This document shows, piece after piece, positions 18,423-27,692 of a stretch of DNA of 64,000 bases; position 1 is the stretch's first letter; every line of letters starts with the position of its first letter. The stretch is from Oceanimonas sp052119705. GTDB taxonomy: Bacteria > Pseudomonadota > Gammaproteobacteria > Enterobacterales > Aeromonadaceae. The translations under genes and the position numbers were made by a program. Location of the stretch: positions 1 through 64,000 of the forward strand of contig NZ_JBGQOP010000017.1 of NCBI RefSeq assembly GCF_052119705.1. The letters are read 5' to 3'. Under the pieces are notes generated by a model, which was given only the letters and a program-made list of their open reading frames with translations, did not search any database and had not been told where the DNA came from.

Positions 18423-18827
18423 ATGACCAACAGCACACACAGCAAGGTGATCGGCTACGTCTTGTGGATTTTTGGCTTTATGGGCGCCCATCGCTTTTAT
18501 TACGGCCGCCCCGTTAGTGGCGTGATTTACTTCTTCACGCTGGGGCTGTTTTTTATCGGTTGGATCGTGGATTTGTTCTTAATTCCAAGTATGGACAGAG
18601 ACGCCGATGAGCGTTACGCCAAAGGGCGGGTCGATTACAATATTGCCTGGGTTTTAATGACCTTTCTCGGTATCTTCGGTGCCCATCGTTTGTATATGGG
18701 CAAGTGGATAACAGCCATTATTTGGTTTTTTACCGGCGGCTTCTTTCTGCTGGGTTTTCTCTACGACTTTTGCACCTTAAACGGACAAATCGACGAAGTT
18801 AACCGTAATTCGCGGCGATTTGGGTAA
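18423..18827 (+). CDS. TM2-domain membrane protein
   Basis: A small inner-membrane protein of 134 aa. The ATG at 18423 has GGAG seven bases upstream. It contains two TM2-type repeats, each an Ala-His-Arg-Phe/Leu-Tyr motif (MGAHRFYYG near 22 and FGAHRLYMG near 83) between hydrophobic helices. Four membrane segments are likely. TM2 proteins are widespread and their function in bacteria is not settled. The gene stands alone just downstream of MITE copy B, so its promoter may lie partly within that element. Confidence 0.8.
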   Translation: MTNSTHSKVIGYVLWIFGFMGAHRFYYGRPVSGVIYFFTLGLFFIGWIVDLFLIPSMDRDADERYAKGRVDYNIAWVLMTFLGIFGAHRLYMGKWITAIIWFFTGGFFLLGFLYDFCTLNGQIDEVNRNSRRFG

Positions 18828-19056
18828 GGCAGCGGGAAGCGCTAAGCTTTCGGTTCAAGAAAATACCGAGTGTCGACTTTAGCCTTTTACAATAAACAGG
18901 CATTCACCACTTATTGCCTTGGTACTTCTCTCAGCACAATTAAGGGTCGCTATTTATACTTTCAGCGTCAACACTCAATTTTGTGCTGCGGTACCGTAAA
19001 CCCAGGCGGTAATCCGTATAACGATAAGAGTCGGTATAACGTAAGGGAGTACACCA

Positions 19057-19617
19057 ATGAATGTTGATACTAGAACTAAGCTGAGCACCACTACCATATT
19101 ACTGCACTGGCTGGTGGGGTTACTCGTGATGGGCATGCTGGTCGTGGGCGTGTATATGGCGAATTTCGAAGTGTATGCGCTATACCCATGGCATAAATCC
19201 TTGGGTCAGCTGGTCTTTCTAATCGTGTTGGTACAAGCTATTCATCGCCTAAAAAATGGCTGGCCGCCGGCAGTCAGTGAATACTCACTTGCTGAGCGCG
19301 TGCTGGCTCGCGGTGTACATTATTTGCTGTTAGTCGGCGTACTATTAATGCCGGTGTTCGGCTTTTTAATGTCAGTCTTTGGCGGTAATGGCGTGGCCTT
19401 TTTTGGCTTACAGCTGGTGGCGAGAAATCCAGATCCGGTCAATGTGGGCAAGGTGATACCGCTTAATGGCCCTCTGGCGGAGGTGATGAATGCGGCGCAC
19501 GGCATTTTGGGTTACTTGCTGATTTTGGCGATATTGCTGCATATTGCCGGTGCGTTTAAGCATCATCTGCTCGATAAAGACGGCACGCTGCGTCGCATGC
19601 TGGGCGCTAAGGTTTAG
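19057..19617 (+). CDS. Cytochrome b561 (CybB-type)
   Basis: A four-helix di-heme b membrane protein of 186 aa. An upstream AAGGGAG supports the start. Candidate heme-ligand histidines sit in LLHWLVG (H17), YPWHKSLGQ, RGVHYLLL, NAAHGILGY and LLHIAGAFKHH. Such proteins pass electrons from quinol, including superoxide-to-quinone chemistry in E. coli CybB. It is closely related in layout to the gene at 46938, but here it has no YceI partner. Confidence 0.88.
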   Translation: MNVDTRTKLSTTTILLHWLVGLLVMGMLVVGVYMANFEVYALYPWHKSLGQLVFLIVLVQAIHRLKNGWPPAVSEYSLAERVLARGVHYLLLVGVLLMPVFGFLMSVFGGNGVAFFGLQLVARNPDPVNVGKVIPLNGPLAEVMNAAHGILGYLLILAILLHIAGAFKHHLLDKDGTLRRMLGAKV

Positions 19618-19730
19618 AACTAAGAGCCACTTTGTACGCCTTACGTTATACGCCGTAAGTTAAGGGCAGACAGCAAACCTATCTTACTCCGCAGGGATGT
19701 TTGTTATAACGGATAGCGTACCGCTGTCAT

Positions 19731-21308
19731 TTAAAGCAATGACTCTAGCGGTAAATAGCCGAAGGCCCAAGCTCTAACGCGACTCCAACGGCTGGCCTCG
19801 GGTTCGTGTTGATAGCGCTGAATGGCCTCAGGATCAGACTCATCTAACCAGTCTAACCCAGTGCGAGAGCCCGGCTCTTTACTTATTTTTAAGCGCCAGG
19901 CGTGCTCTGGCAGTTCGGCTAAAAAGATTTCGCTGGCGAACTCGGCCATGGCTTTACTGTGAATGAACACGCCAATTTCGGTGTTGAGGCTCAGGGATCT
20001 AGGATCCAAGTTAAGGGAGCCCACAAACAAAATTTTGCGATCAAAAATCAGCGTTTTGGCATGTAAACTGGCCTTAGAAGAGCTAGGCAGACCTCGAAAG
20101 CGCCTACTTCTTCGTGATTTTTTACCGCTAGGTTGCAGCTCCCATAACTGGGCGCCAGCGGCCAGCAGTGGCGGCCGATAGCGAGCATAAGCGGCGTGCA
20201 CTAAGGGCACGTCGTTGGCGGCCAGTGAGTTGGTTAAAATCGTCACCTTAGCGCCTTTCGCTACCCAGTTAGCAAAGGTAGCAACACCCTCATCTCCAGG
20301 AATAAAGTAAGGCGATACCAGCAGCGCCTCTTGGGTGACCTCTTGCCAGAGACAAGCTAACGTGGGTGCCAAATGGCCGCGAGTATCTGCACTGTCGTTC
20401 AGTAATTTATCGGGGTGATCGTAGACCAACTCTGAATCTGCCCAATACAAGGTTAACTCGCCGTCTTTTAGCCGCTCCACTAACTCTAAATCCGCCAAAC
20501 GCGCCAAATAAGCGCGGCTGCTTTTATAGTGACGATGCCTGGCTAATTTTCGTCGCGCTCCCGCTAAAGAAAGCTTAATGGTTCTGCGCTGCAACGCTTG
20601 CACCGGCACAGATAAGCTGTGCTCCCAATATAAGTCGAAAGCGGTACTGACATCTGCGGCAAATTGACCTACGCCCAGTACATCTAAGTCGGTGAAGTTA
20701 AAGTATTCATCTGCGGAAAAATAGGCATTGCCAATGTTACGGCCGCCAATAATGGCGGCTTGGTTATCGGCAATAAACGACTTGTTGTGCATACGCCGCT
20801 GAACTTTAGAAAAACGCGTTAAAAAGTCTAAGTAGGGTAACTTGCGATTGGCAAAGGGATTAAATAGGCGGATCGAAATATTGGGGTGCTCAACCAGCGC
20901 TCGCAACAAACGCTCTTGGCCGTAATGGCCAAAGTCGTCGAGCAGCATGCGTACTCGCACCCCGCGATCGGCGGCGCGCACTAAGTAATGGGTAAATAAC
21001 TTAGCGGTAACGTCTTTATGAAACAGATAATACTGCACATCGAGCGTTTGATCCGCGGCTTCCATCAAGGATAAGCGCGTCACAAAGGCATCTAAGCCAT
21101 TGCTCAATAAGTAAAAGCCAGATGAGCCTTGCTGATTTTCTGCCTCTTTAATGATGCCTTGGCCAAGGCGAGTGTATTTGCTGTCTTTAGGCTCAAAAGG
21201 AGTGGGGAGCGGTTTACAGACCGGTCTTGGGAATCCCGTAAGCCGAGTACAGAGCAATAAAAACTTAGCAAAGTAATGAGTCATGACGTGTCTACATGGC
21301 GAATGCAA
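19731..21308 (-). CDS. clsC: Cardiolipin synthase C-like phospholipase D protein
   Basis: A PLD-superfamily membrane-associated enzyme. ClsC in E. coli makes cardiolipin from phosphatidylglycerol and phosphatidylethanolamine. It is 525 aa with two HKD motifs: HNKSFIADNQAAIIGGRNIG (about 174) and HAKTLIFDRKILFVGS (about 417). The order TLDVQYYLFHKD, RMLLDDFG, TNSLAANDVPLVHA and the C-terminal LPLESLL closely parallel ClsC. The start is uncertain: an ATG 24 bases downstream (MTHYFAK) is equally possible and neither has a good ribosome site. PssA, which makes the precursor of one proposed substrate, is also in the window at 58.9 kb. Confidence 0.85.
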   Translation of the reverse strand: MHSPCRHVMTHYFAKFLLLCTRLTGFPRPVCKPLPTPFEPKDSKYTRLGQGIIKEAENQQGSSGFYLLSNGLDAFVTRLSLMEAADQTLDVQYYLFHKDVTAKLFTHYLVRAADRGVRVRMLLDDFGHYGQERLLRALVEHPNISIRLFNPFANRKLPYLDFLTRFSKVQRRMHNKSFIADNQAAIIGGRNIGNAYFSADEYFNFTDLDVLGVGQFAADVSTAFDLYWEHSLSVPVQALQRRTIKLSLAGARRKLARHRHYKSSRAYLARLADLELVERLKDGELTLYWADSELVYDHPDKLLNDSADTRGHLAPTLACLWQEVTQEALLVSPYFIPGDEGVATFANWVAKGAKVTILTNSLAANDVPLVHAAYARYRPPLLAAGAQLWELQPSGKKSRRSRRFRGLPSSSKASLHAKTLIFDRKILFVGSLNLDPRSLSLNTEIGVFIHSKAMAEFASEIFLAELPEHAWRLKISKEPGSRTGLDWLDESDPEAIQRYQHEPEASRWSRVRAWAFGYLPLESLL

Positions 21309-21494
21309 AGTGGGATTAAGTATAAGCAGTCTGTGATGCTAAAGATAAGCGCTGGCACCTGTTTAGTGCAATGACAAACGGCCTAAAGCCACGACTACCG
21401 CGCACTCATTATTCATGTAAGCAGGCACTCACCTATGCAGAGTTTTATGCTGTAACTAGGCGAATTATTGTATCCGTCATTCGTCTGTCAAGGC

Positions 21495-21529
21495 TCGGAT
21501 TGTGAACATTTGTTGCTAAAATAATCCGA
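21495..21529. promoter_or_regulatory. Inverted repeat upstream of tmm
   Basis: TCGGATT (21495-21501) and AATCCGA (21523-21529) form a perfect 7-bp inverted repeat with a 21-base AT-rich spacer. It lies about 100 bp before tmm, in the 319-bp gap shared with the divergent clsC-like gene. It could be an operator or chance. The rest of the gap shows no gene. Confidence 0.25.
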
Positions 21530-21627
21530 TTCATCTGGCTACTTTTAGCGCAAATTTATTTTTTTGTTTGTAAATCAATGGTTAAATCCTTTAGCATGGC
21601 AAGGTTATTGCATTAAAGGAGATTATC

Positions 21628-23010
21628 TTGAAACAGCAGAAAATAGCGATATTAGGCGCAGGCCCAAGCGGTTTGGCGCAGTTAAGAGCGTTTGAGGCGG
21701 CACGCCTTGCAGGGGCACAAAACCTGCCAGAGATCGTCTGTTATGAAAAACAAAACGATATTGGCGGCATGTGGAATTACACTTGGCGCACGGGGTTAGA
21801 TAAAAATGGCGAGCCAGTTCATGGCAGCATGTATCGGTATTTATGGTCGAACGGCCCCAAAGAATGCTTAGAGTTTGCTGATTACTCGTTTGACGAGCAT
21901 TTTGGTCAAGCCATTCCTTCCTATCCGCCACGTGCCGTGCTTAAAGACTACATTATGGGTCGTATCGATAAAGCCGCCATCCTCAAATATATCCGTTTCG
22001 AGTGTCCAGTACGTTGGGTGACTTATGACGAAAGCAGCAACATGTTTACTGTTACCGTCATGAATCATAAAACTGGTGAGCAAGAAACCAATGAGTTTGA
22101 TTACGTGGTAGTGGCCACCGGCCATTTTTCTACGCCGAATATGCCCTACTTCGAAGGCTTAGAGCAGTTTCCGGGCCGAGTGCTGCATGCCCACGACTTT
22201 AGAGATGCACTGGAATACGAAAACCAGAACGTATTACTAGTGGGTGCCAGCTACTCGGCAGAAGACATTGGCTCTCAGTGCTTTAAGTATGGCGCTAAGT
22301 CGGTCACCATTAGCTATCGCTCAAATCCGATTGGGTTTGACTGGCCAAAAGGTATGACAGAGCGACCGCTGCTAACTCACCTTGAAGGCAACATAGGTCA
22401 CTTTGCTGATGGCAGCAGCAAGCAATTTGATGCCATTGTTATGTGCACCGGCTATTTGTTCCACTTCCCGTTTTTGCCCGATGAGCTGCGCTTACAGACG
22501 AATAACTGTTTGTATCCAGATAACTTATATAAAGGTATTTTCTTCCAGCAAAACCCCAAATTGATCTATCTGGGCATGCAGGATCAGTATTTCACCTTCA
22601 ATATGTTTGATGCCCAAGCCTGGTACGCCCGTGATGCCATTATGGGTAAGATACCTGTGCCAGAGGCAGACAAACGCCAGCAAGATATGCAGTCATGGCT
22701 AGCGCGCCATGAGCAATTAAGTGGCTGCCATGACTCGATTGATTTTCAGGCCAGCTATATTCGTGACCTGCTCGGGCCCACCGACTATCCCGACTTTGCA
22801 GTGGAAGAGCAGGGTGAGTTATTTAAGCAGTGGCTGCAGGACAAGCAAGACGACATCATGGCCTTTAGAGAAAAATCCTATCCTTCTACCGTAACCGGCA
22901 CCTTGGCAACTCAGCTGCCCGCCACTTGGTTAGATATTAAGGACGACTCACTAGAAAGCTTTATGTCGTTAGATTTTATTGAGAGTAATACGCTCGATAA
23001 AATCGACTAA
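21628..23010 (+). CDS. tmm: Trimethylamine monooxygenase (bacterial FMO)
   Basis: A cytosolic flavin monooxygenase expected to oxidise trimethylamine to trimethylamine N-oxide with NADPH and O2. The start is a TTG with AAAGGAG six bases upstream. It is 460 aa, close to known Tmm proteins. The FAD loop GAGPSG is at 10-15, the FMO motif FPGRVLHAHDF is near 183, and the NADPH loop is VGASYSAEDIGSQ. The stretches NYTWRTGLDKNGEPVHGSMY, YLWSNGPKECLEFADY and FNMFDAQAWYARDAIMG match my memory of Methylophaga Tmm nearly word for word, well beyond general FMO similarity. It is monocistronic with its own terminator. The carnitine-cleavage locus 6-14 kb away would be a source of its substrate. No TMAO demethylase gene is in the window. 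Confidence 0.92.
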   Translation: MKQQKIAILGAGPSGLAQLRAFEAARLAGAQNLPEIVCYEKQNDIGGMWNYTWRTGLDKNGEPVHGSMYRYLWSNGPKECLEFADYSFDEHFGQAIPSYPPRAVLKDYIMGRIDKAAILKYIRFECPVRWVTYDESSNMFTVTVMNHKTGEQETNEFDYVVVATGHFSTPNMPYFEGLEQFPGRVLHAHDFRDALEYENQNVLLVGASYSAEDIGSQCFKYGAKSVTISYRSNPIGFDWPKGMTERPLLTHLEGNIGHFADGSSKQFDAIVMCTGYLFHFPFLPDELRLQTNNCLYPDNLYKGIFFQQNPKLIYLGMQDQYFTFNMFDAQAWYARDAIMGKIPVPEADKRQQDMQSWLARHEQLSGCHDSIDFQASYIRDLLGPTDYPDFAVEEQGELFKQWLQDKQDDIMAFREKSYPSTVTGTLATQLPATWLDIKDDSLESFMSLDFIESNTLDKID

Positions 23011-23036
23011 CGTCTGTCTAACGGATCCTTACTGAC

Positions 23037-23075
23037 AAAGCCTGCCCGACACTAAGCGTGTGGGCAGGCTTTTTT
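23037..23075 (+). terminator. Terminator of tmm
   Basis: A long hairpin (AAGCCTGCCC-ACAC ... GTGT-GGGCAGGCTT) is followed by a T run on the + strand, 27 bp after the tmm stop. Confidence 0.9.
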
Positions 23076-23180
23076 GATCGCTAATACAAAGCGATACGCA
23101 GTACGCCTTGCGCGGTAGGTCAAAGAAAAACACTACATCTTCGAAGGATGAACATACGGCGTATAGCGTCAAGCTTACGG

Positions 23181-24131
23181 CTATCTTTCCAGTGCCGCTC
23201 TCCATTTTCGATACTGCGCTTGAGCCTGCTTGGCTGTGCAGATGCACAGCCTTACTGTTTGCCCCGGTTGGCATTGGGCCAGTCGCGCGCAGGCCAGTGG
23301 CGTGAGCGTGCCCAAACGCGGATAACCGCCAATCGTTTGACGGTCGTTAAGTAATATAATGGGTTGGCCATTAGGCGGTACTTGTACCGCACCCAGCGTT
23401 AGTCCTTCTGAGATTAAACTCTCTATATTGCAGTGCAACATTGGGCCTTGCAGGCGGATCCCCATGCGATCGGATCTAGGATCCAAGCGCCAAGGCTGAG
23501 TAAAGGCTTGGAGCAGGCTGAGATCATCAAAAAATCTAAACTGGGCGCCGGGGATCATCATGAGTGTGGCTTCTTCCTGATAATGAGGTAGCGCGTCAGT
23601 CGGTAGCTGGCGCTGAGGCATCACGTCGGCGGCATAACTACTAGAAAAAGCATTGCTAGAAAAGGCGAGCGTGTCCCCAGCCGCTAATTTACTGCCATCG
23701 GCCTGATGGCCACCCAGCTGGTCACGCATTACACAAGCCACGCTGCCTAAAATCGGTTTAGCGATAAAGCCACCCGCCACGGCTAAATAGGCGCGCACGC
23801 CGTGCTTGGCCATGCCCAGCTTAAGCTCGTCGCCTGCGGCAAGCGTAAAAGCGTGGTTGTTGGTCAGTGGCTGGCCATTTATGCGCGCTTGCATGTCGGC
23901 GCCACACAATGCCACTCGGCAAGCTTGCTCTGCTCTTAGTGTGAGTCCGCCTAAGGTAATTTCTAATGCTGGGCTACCCCAGCTGTTACCCAGTAACCAA
24001 TTGGCCCAGCCCCAGGCTTGCAGATCTGCTGGTCCACCTTGGCTAATGCCTAAGTGGCGCACGCCAAAGCGACCCGCATCTTGTAAGGTGGTTAACGGTC
24101 CGGGTTTGATAACGGTAAGAAAACCCTGCAT
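23181..24131 (-). CDS. pxpC: 5-oxoprolinase subunit PxpC (KipA-like)
   Basis: One subunit of the ATP-dependent PxpABC 5-oxoprolinase, which opens the cyclic glutamate by-product 5-oxoproline. It is 316 aa. The opening VIKPGPLTTLQDAGRFGVRHLGISQGGPAD is the hallmark of the KipA/AHS2 family (first part only quoted from residues 8-27). Later motifs include RSDRMGIRLQG, SEGLTLGAVQVPPNGQPI and DRQTIGGYPRLG. It is last in the pxpA-pxpB-pxpC operon, sharing one base with the end of pxpB. Confidence 0.92.
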   Translation of the reverse strand: MQGFLTVIKPGPLTTLQDAGRFGVRHLGISQGGPADLQAWGWANWLLGNSWGSPALEITLGGLTLRAEQACRVALCGADMQARINGQPLTNNHAFTLAAGDELKLGMAKHGVRAYLAVAGGFIAKPILGSVACVMRDQLGGHQADGSKLAAGDTLAFSSNAFSSSYAADVMPQRQLPTDALPHYQEEATLMMIPGAQFRFFDDLSLLQAFTQPWRLDPRSDRMGIRLQGPMLHCNIESLISEGLTLGAVQVPPNGQPIILLNDRQTIGGYPRLGTLTPLACARLAQCQPGQTVRLCICTAKQAQAQYRKWRAALER

Positions 24132-24871
24132 TAATACTTATCGCTCGACATGGGGGTGCAGTCTCCACCCAAACGCTGAAACTGAGCTTGGGTAATAGGC
24201 ATAAAGCGCACGCGGTCGCCCACTTGTAGCAGGCTTAAGCTGGGGCGCTGCAAATCAAAGAACTGAGCCGGCGTGCGACCCAGCAGATTCCAACCACCCG
24301 GAGATGGAGCAGGATAGGCGGCAGTTTGGCGACCGGCAATCGCCACACTGCCGGCGGGCACCTTTGCTCTGGGTTGTGTTAAGCGCGGTAATTCAAGCAA
24401 GGCGGGCAGGGTGCCCATAAAAGCGAAGCCGGGCGCAAAGCCTAGGGCAAACACCCGATACACGGGCGAGCTGTGCAATTCGATTAAGGCGGGAAGCGTG
24501 AGGCCCGTATGCTGACTTAAGCGCGCCAGCTCTGGGCCCACGCTCACGTCATACCAAACCGGTAGCTCGATAACAGGCTTATGGTCGCTTGTCGCCGAGG
24601 GTTGTAGCTCGGCCAACACTTGCTGTAACAGAATACGAGCTTGAGCGTGGTCTAGTTGCATGGGGTCGAACTGTACCAATACCGTAGTGTAAGAAGGCAC
24701 TAGATCTATGAGTCGCTCGCCGAAAGCCTGCTCACAGGCGCTAACTAAGGCGGTAATCCAGCCCATATTAGCCTCGTCTATGGCATTGAACAGTCGCACC
24801 AGCCAAGCATCCATGCCGGCGTTTTCTAGGCGAGGGAGCTGGCCCTCGCTCTTATTCACATTGCTGCTCAC
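24131..24871 (-). CDS. pxpB: 5-oxoprolinase subunit PxpB (KipI-like)
   Basis: Partner of PxpC. It is 246 aa with the AHS1/KipI motifs VRLFNAIDEAN, LPVWYD, VYRVFALGFAPGFAFMG and VPAGSVAIAGRQTAAYP-SPGGWNLLGRTP. It overlaps pxpA by four bases at its start, so the three genes are tightly coupled. The N-terminus (about 20 residues before the conserved part) is longer than usual. Confidence 0.92.
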   Translation of the reverse strand: MSSNVNKSEGQLPRLENAGMDAWLVRLFNAIDEANMGWITALVSACEQAFGERLIDLVPSYTTVLVQFDPMQLDHAQARILLQQVLAELQPSATSDHKPVIELPVWYDVSVGPELARLSQHTGLTLPALIELHSSPVYRVFALGFAPGFAFMGTLPALLELPRLTQPRAKVPAGSVAIAGRQTAAYPAPSPGGWNLLGRTPAQFFDLQRPSLSLLQVGDRVRFMPITQAQFQRLGGDCTPMSSDKY

Positions 24872-25659
24872 GTTAGGCTATCCAGCTTTAGGTTTTCCGA
24901 CTTTAGGTTTTCCAATTTTAGGTTTTCCAACAAGTGGCGAATAGCGCTTACTGCGCCAATCGACTCAAGGTTATCGCCGTGCACGCACAAGGTGTCGGCG
25001 CTTAACACAAGCGCGCTGCCATCACAGGCCACGAGTGGCTCACCTAAGGCTATGCGGCGGGCTTGCTCGATGATTTGCTGGGGCGAGCTGAATACGGCAC
25101 CGGGCAACTGGCGCGACACTAACAAACCTTGGCCGTCGTAGGCGCGATCGGCAAAGGCTTCAAACCATAGCTGCAGGCCAAAGGGTTGGGCCAGATCTAA
25201 GGCGGCTTGGTTATCTGTTTTGGCCATCAGCATTAATGGCAAGCTCGCATCATAACGGGCTACCGCTTGCATCACGGCCGCCAATTTTGTCGGCTCGCGC
25301 ATCATGTCGTTATAAAGCGCGCCGTGGGGCTTAACGTAGTGCACCCGCGTACCTTCAGCGCGGCACAAGGCATCCAAAGCACCGAGCTGATAGAGCACCA
25401 TATTTTCTATTTCAGCGGGCGAGCAAGCCAAGGAGCGTCGACCAAAGCCGACGAGGTCGGGATACGCCGGATGAGCGCCAATTTTCACGCCATGCAATTG
25501 CGCTAATTGCACCGTGCGGCGCATGGTATCGGGGTCTGAGGCATGAAAGCCGCAGGCGATATTAGCGAGGTCGATAAAGGGCATGAGTGCTTCGTCTTGG
25601 CCCAGTTGCCAAGCGCCAAAACTCTCGCCCACATCGGCATTGAGCAATAATTTCGCCAC
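24868..25659 (-). CDS. pxpA: 5-oxoprolinase subunit PxpA (LamB/YcsF)
   Basis: Hydrolase subunit of PxpABC. It is 263 aa. Family motifs include LLNADVGESFG, DLANIACGFHASDP, GAHPAYPDLVGFGRR, YVKPHGALYNDM, FADRAYDGQGLLVSR and CVHGDNL. The C-terminus is odd: after ISAIRHLLENL the protein continues with a repeated LENLK/SENLK/LDSLT tail. That tail is encoded by 15-bp tandem DNA repeats, which appear to have extended the reading frame into pxpB. Confidence 0.93.
   Translation of the reverse strand: MAKLLLNADVGESFGAWQLGQDEALMPFIDLANIACGFHASDPDTMRRTVQLAQLHGVKIGAHPAYPDLVGFGRRSLACSPAEIENMVLYQLGALDALCRAEGTRVHYVKPHGALYNDMMREPTKLAAVMQAVARYDASLPLMLMAKTDNQAALDLAQPFGLQLWFEAFADRAYDGQGLLVSRQLPGAVFSSPQQIIEQARRIALGEPLVACDGSALVLSADTLCVHGDNLESIGAVSAIRHLLENLKLENLKSENLKLDSLT
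24871..24930 (-). repeat. 15-bp tandem repeat in the 3' end of pxpA
   Basis: Three near-identical 15-bp units (24886-24900, 24901-24915, 24916-24930; core TTTAGGTTTTCC) are preceded by a diverged fourth (24871-24885). Being a multiple of three, they add five residues each (pattern x-ENLK) to the PxpA C-terminus without breaking the frame. Confidence 0.9.
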
Positions 25660-26086
25660 CGCTAACTCCTTGTTAAAAACATAATTGCAGAGCCGTTAAA
25701 CATAATTTGGCTATCTTACCTTGAGTCTCTTAGCTAAACAGCCATTAGTAAAATGGGCGTAATATATAGGCACCTAATGGGTATTATTAACGGCGTACGC
25801 TTGGGGTTAAATAGTAAATAATCTTGCCAGTACGGTTTTTGTGCTTATGATAAGCGTTCATTTTAACCAAGAGGTCCGGGTAAACACCGGTGTACCCTAT
25901 GGATTGCTCGCGAAGTTGCTTGCATCACGCTGTTACTTATTTACTTTCCTACCACCTTCCGCTTCTGCTGCCTTGGGCTCGCGCCGCTTGTTTTGGATTT
26001 ATCTATCGTTCTGATATCGCTCACGGTATCGGCACCACTGACGCTATTCGTTCGTTGCACAATCAACAGTTGTTAAGAGGTTAATC
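25660..26086 (+). promoter_or_regulatory. Long leader region of the TerC/CBS gene
   Basis: A 427-bp gap between divergent pxpA and the TerC gene. It contains a short inverted motif (GGGTA...TACCC around an ACCGGT palindrome, near 25877-25897). From 25890 an open frame of 64 codons ends at 26084, two bases before the TerC start, with the TerC ribosome site inside its last codons. The TerC relative Alx in E. coli has a manganese riboswitch in its leader. I could not find that riboswitch's GGGGAGTA signature here, so no riboswitch is called. Confidence 0.35.
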
Positions 26087-27625
26087 ATGGAATTGCTAAT
26101 GGATCCGTCATTATGGGTGGGTTTACTGACACTAATAGCGTTAGAAATTGTATTGGGTATCGATAACTTAGTCTTTATTGCCATCTTGGTGAAAAAACTG
26201 CCGCCTCATCAGCGCGAGAAGGCGCGTATTATCGGCCTGTCTTTGGCGCTGTTAATGCGCTTAGGTTTACTCAGCGTGGTGTCTTGGCTTGTCACCTTAA
26301 CGACACCCTTGGTCACATGGGGCGAGCTGAGCTTCTCGGGCCGAGACCTGATATTGCTGGGCGGTGGCGTCTTTTTGCTGTTTAAAGCGACCACGGAATT
26401 GCATGAACGGCTAGAAGGCCCCACTGAAGAAAGTAGCACCACTGGCGTTTATGCGGGCTTTGGCGTCGTTATCGCGCAGATCTTAGTATTGGATGCAGTA
26501 TTCTCGCTCGACTCCATTATTACGGCAGTCGGTATGGTCGACAACCTAGCTGTGATGATGACGGCGGTGATCATCGCCATGCTGGTGATGTTAGCGGCAT
26601 CTAAATCGCTGACGGATTTTGTGAATGCCCACCCAACAGTGGTGGTGCTCTGCTTAAGTTTCTTGTTGATGATAGGCTTTAGCTTGGTGGCAGAAGCCTT
26701 TGGTTATCATATTCCGAAGGGCTACTTATATGCGGCTATCGGTTTCTCGATTTTAATCGAATTTTTAAATCAATTGGCCAATCGCAATGTTACCAAAGAA
26801 GAGGCACGCCTGCCGTTGCGTGAACGCACAACCATGGCGATTTTTAATCTGATGGGGGGCAAGTTAGCGGCGGACACTGAACACGAAACCGACCATAGAG
26901 CTAACCAAGAGCCGGGCTTTGCCGAGGAAGAGCGCAATATGATAAGCGGCGTGTTATCGCTGGCTGAGCGCTCCACGCGGACCATAATGACGCCGCGTTC
27001 TGAAATCGCTTGGTTAGATATTGGCGATAGCCGCGAACAAGTATTAGCGGAGCTGATGGCATCTTCTCATAGCCAGTTTCCGGTGTGCGATGGTGAGTTG
27101 GACAACCTGCTGGGCGTGGTGCGTGCTAAAGACTTAATGGCGGGCCTGAAAGAAGGTAAAACCTTAGCTGAGCTGGCCGAGGGTAACGATTCCATCATAG
27201 TGCCCGACAGCATCAGCGTGATCCGTTTGTTGAATATACTGCGCGACGCCAGAGGCAATCTGGTGCTAGTGAACGATGAGTTTGGCACCATACAAGGCTT
27301 AGTTACGCCACACGACGTACTGGAAGCCATAGTGGGCGAGTTTCTCGATGAGGACGAAGCCCCGGAAGTGGTGGTCGAAGAAAATGGCTGGCTGGTGAAA
27401 GGCGGTACTGACTTGCACTATTTAGAGCAAGTATTATCGCGCCGTGGGCTGGTGGACCCCGACGACGAATACGCCACGCTTGCCGGTATGATCTTGGCTT
27501 GGAGCGGTGTGTTACCGGTTGAAGGTGCAACCTTTGAGCATGAAGACTTGCGCTTTGAAGTGGTGGAGCTCGATGAATTTCGCATCGCTCAAGTGCGCAT
27601 TTCGCCGCTGAGTATTATAAATTAA
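26087..27625 (+). CDS. TerC-family membrane protein with CBS and CorC domains
   Basis: A 512-aa inner-membrane protein of the YoaE/YegH type. A TerC domain with about seven helices fills residues 1-230 (GIDNLVFIAILVKKLP, LDAVFSLDSIITAVGM). A cytosolic part with two CBS motifs lies at about 290-410 (MTPRSEIAWLDIGD, SQFPVCDGELDNLLGVV, LVLVNDEFGTIQGLVTPHDV). A CorC/HlyC transporter-associated domain ends the protein (about 430-508). TerC proteins are linked to metal-ion export, such as manganese, and to loading of exported metalloproteins. The substrate here is unknown. AAGAGG precedes the start. Confidence 0.88.
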   Translation: MELLMDPSLWVGLLTLIALEIVLGIDNLVFIAILVKKLPPHQREKARIIGLSLALLMRLGLLSVVSWLVTLTTPLVTWGELSFSGRDLILLGGGVFLLFKATTELHERLEGPTEESSTTGVYAGFGVVIAQILVLDAVFSLDSIITAVGMVDNLAVMMTAVIIAMLVMLAASKSLTDFVNAHPTVVVLCLSFLLMIGFSLVAEAFGYHIPKGYLYAAIGFSILIEFLNQLANRNVTKEEARLPLRERTTMAIFNLMGGKLAADTEHETDHRANQEPGFAEEERNMISGVLSLAERSTRTIMTPRSEIAWLDIGDSREQVLAELMASSHSQFPVCDGELDNLLGVVRAKDLMAGLKEGKTLAELAEGNDSIIVPDSISVIRLLNILRDARGNLVLVNDEFGTIQGLVTPHDVLEAIVGEFLDEDEAPEVVVEENGWLVKGGTDLHYLEQVLSRRGLVDPDDEYATLAGMILAWSGVLPVEGATFEHEDLRFEVVELDEFRIAQVRISPLSIIN

Positions 27626-27692
27626 ACGCTAAGATCAGTCTTAATCGCCAGTAGGATTAACTCCGCCAACGCGCTAAGGGTTAATGACACTC

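Noticed and set aside
18870..19067. Open frame of 65 codons before the b561 gene
   Set aside because: No ribosome site, no recognisable composition, and it overlaps the b561 start and ribosome site.
25870..26086. yybP-ykoY (manganese) riboswitch ahead of the TerC-family gene
   Set aside because: Expected from the E. coli relative alx, but the GGGGAGTA signature and the paired second strand are absent.
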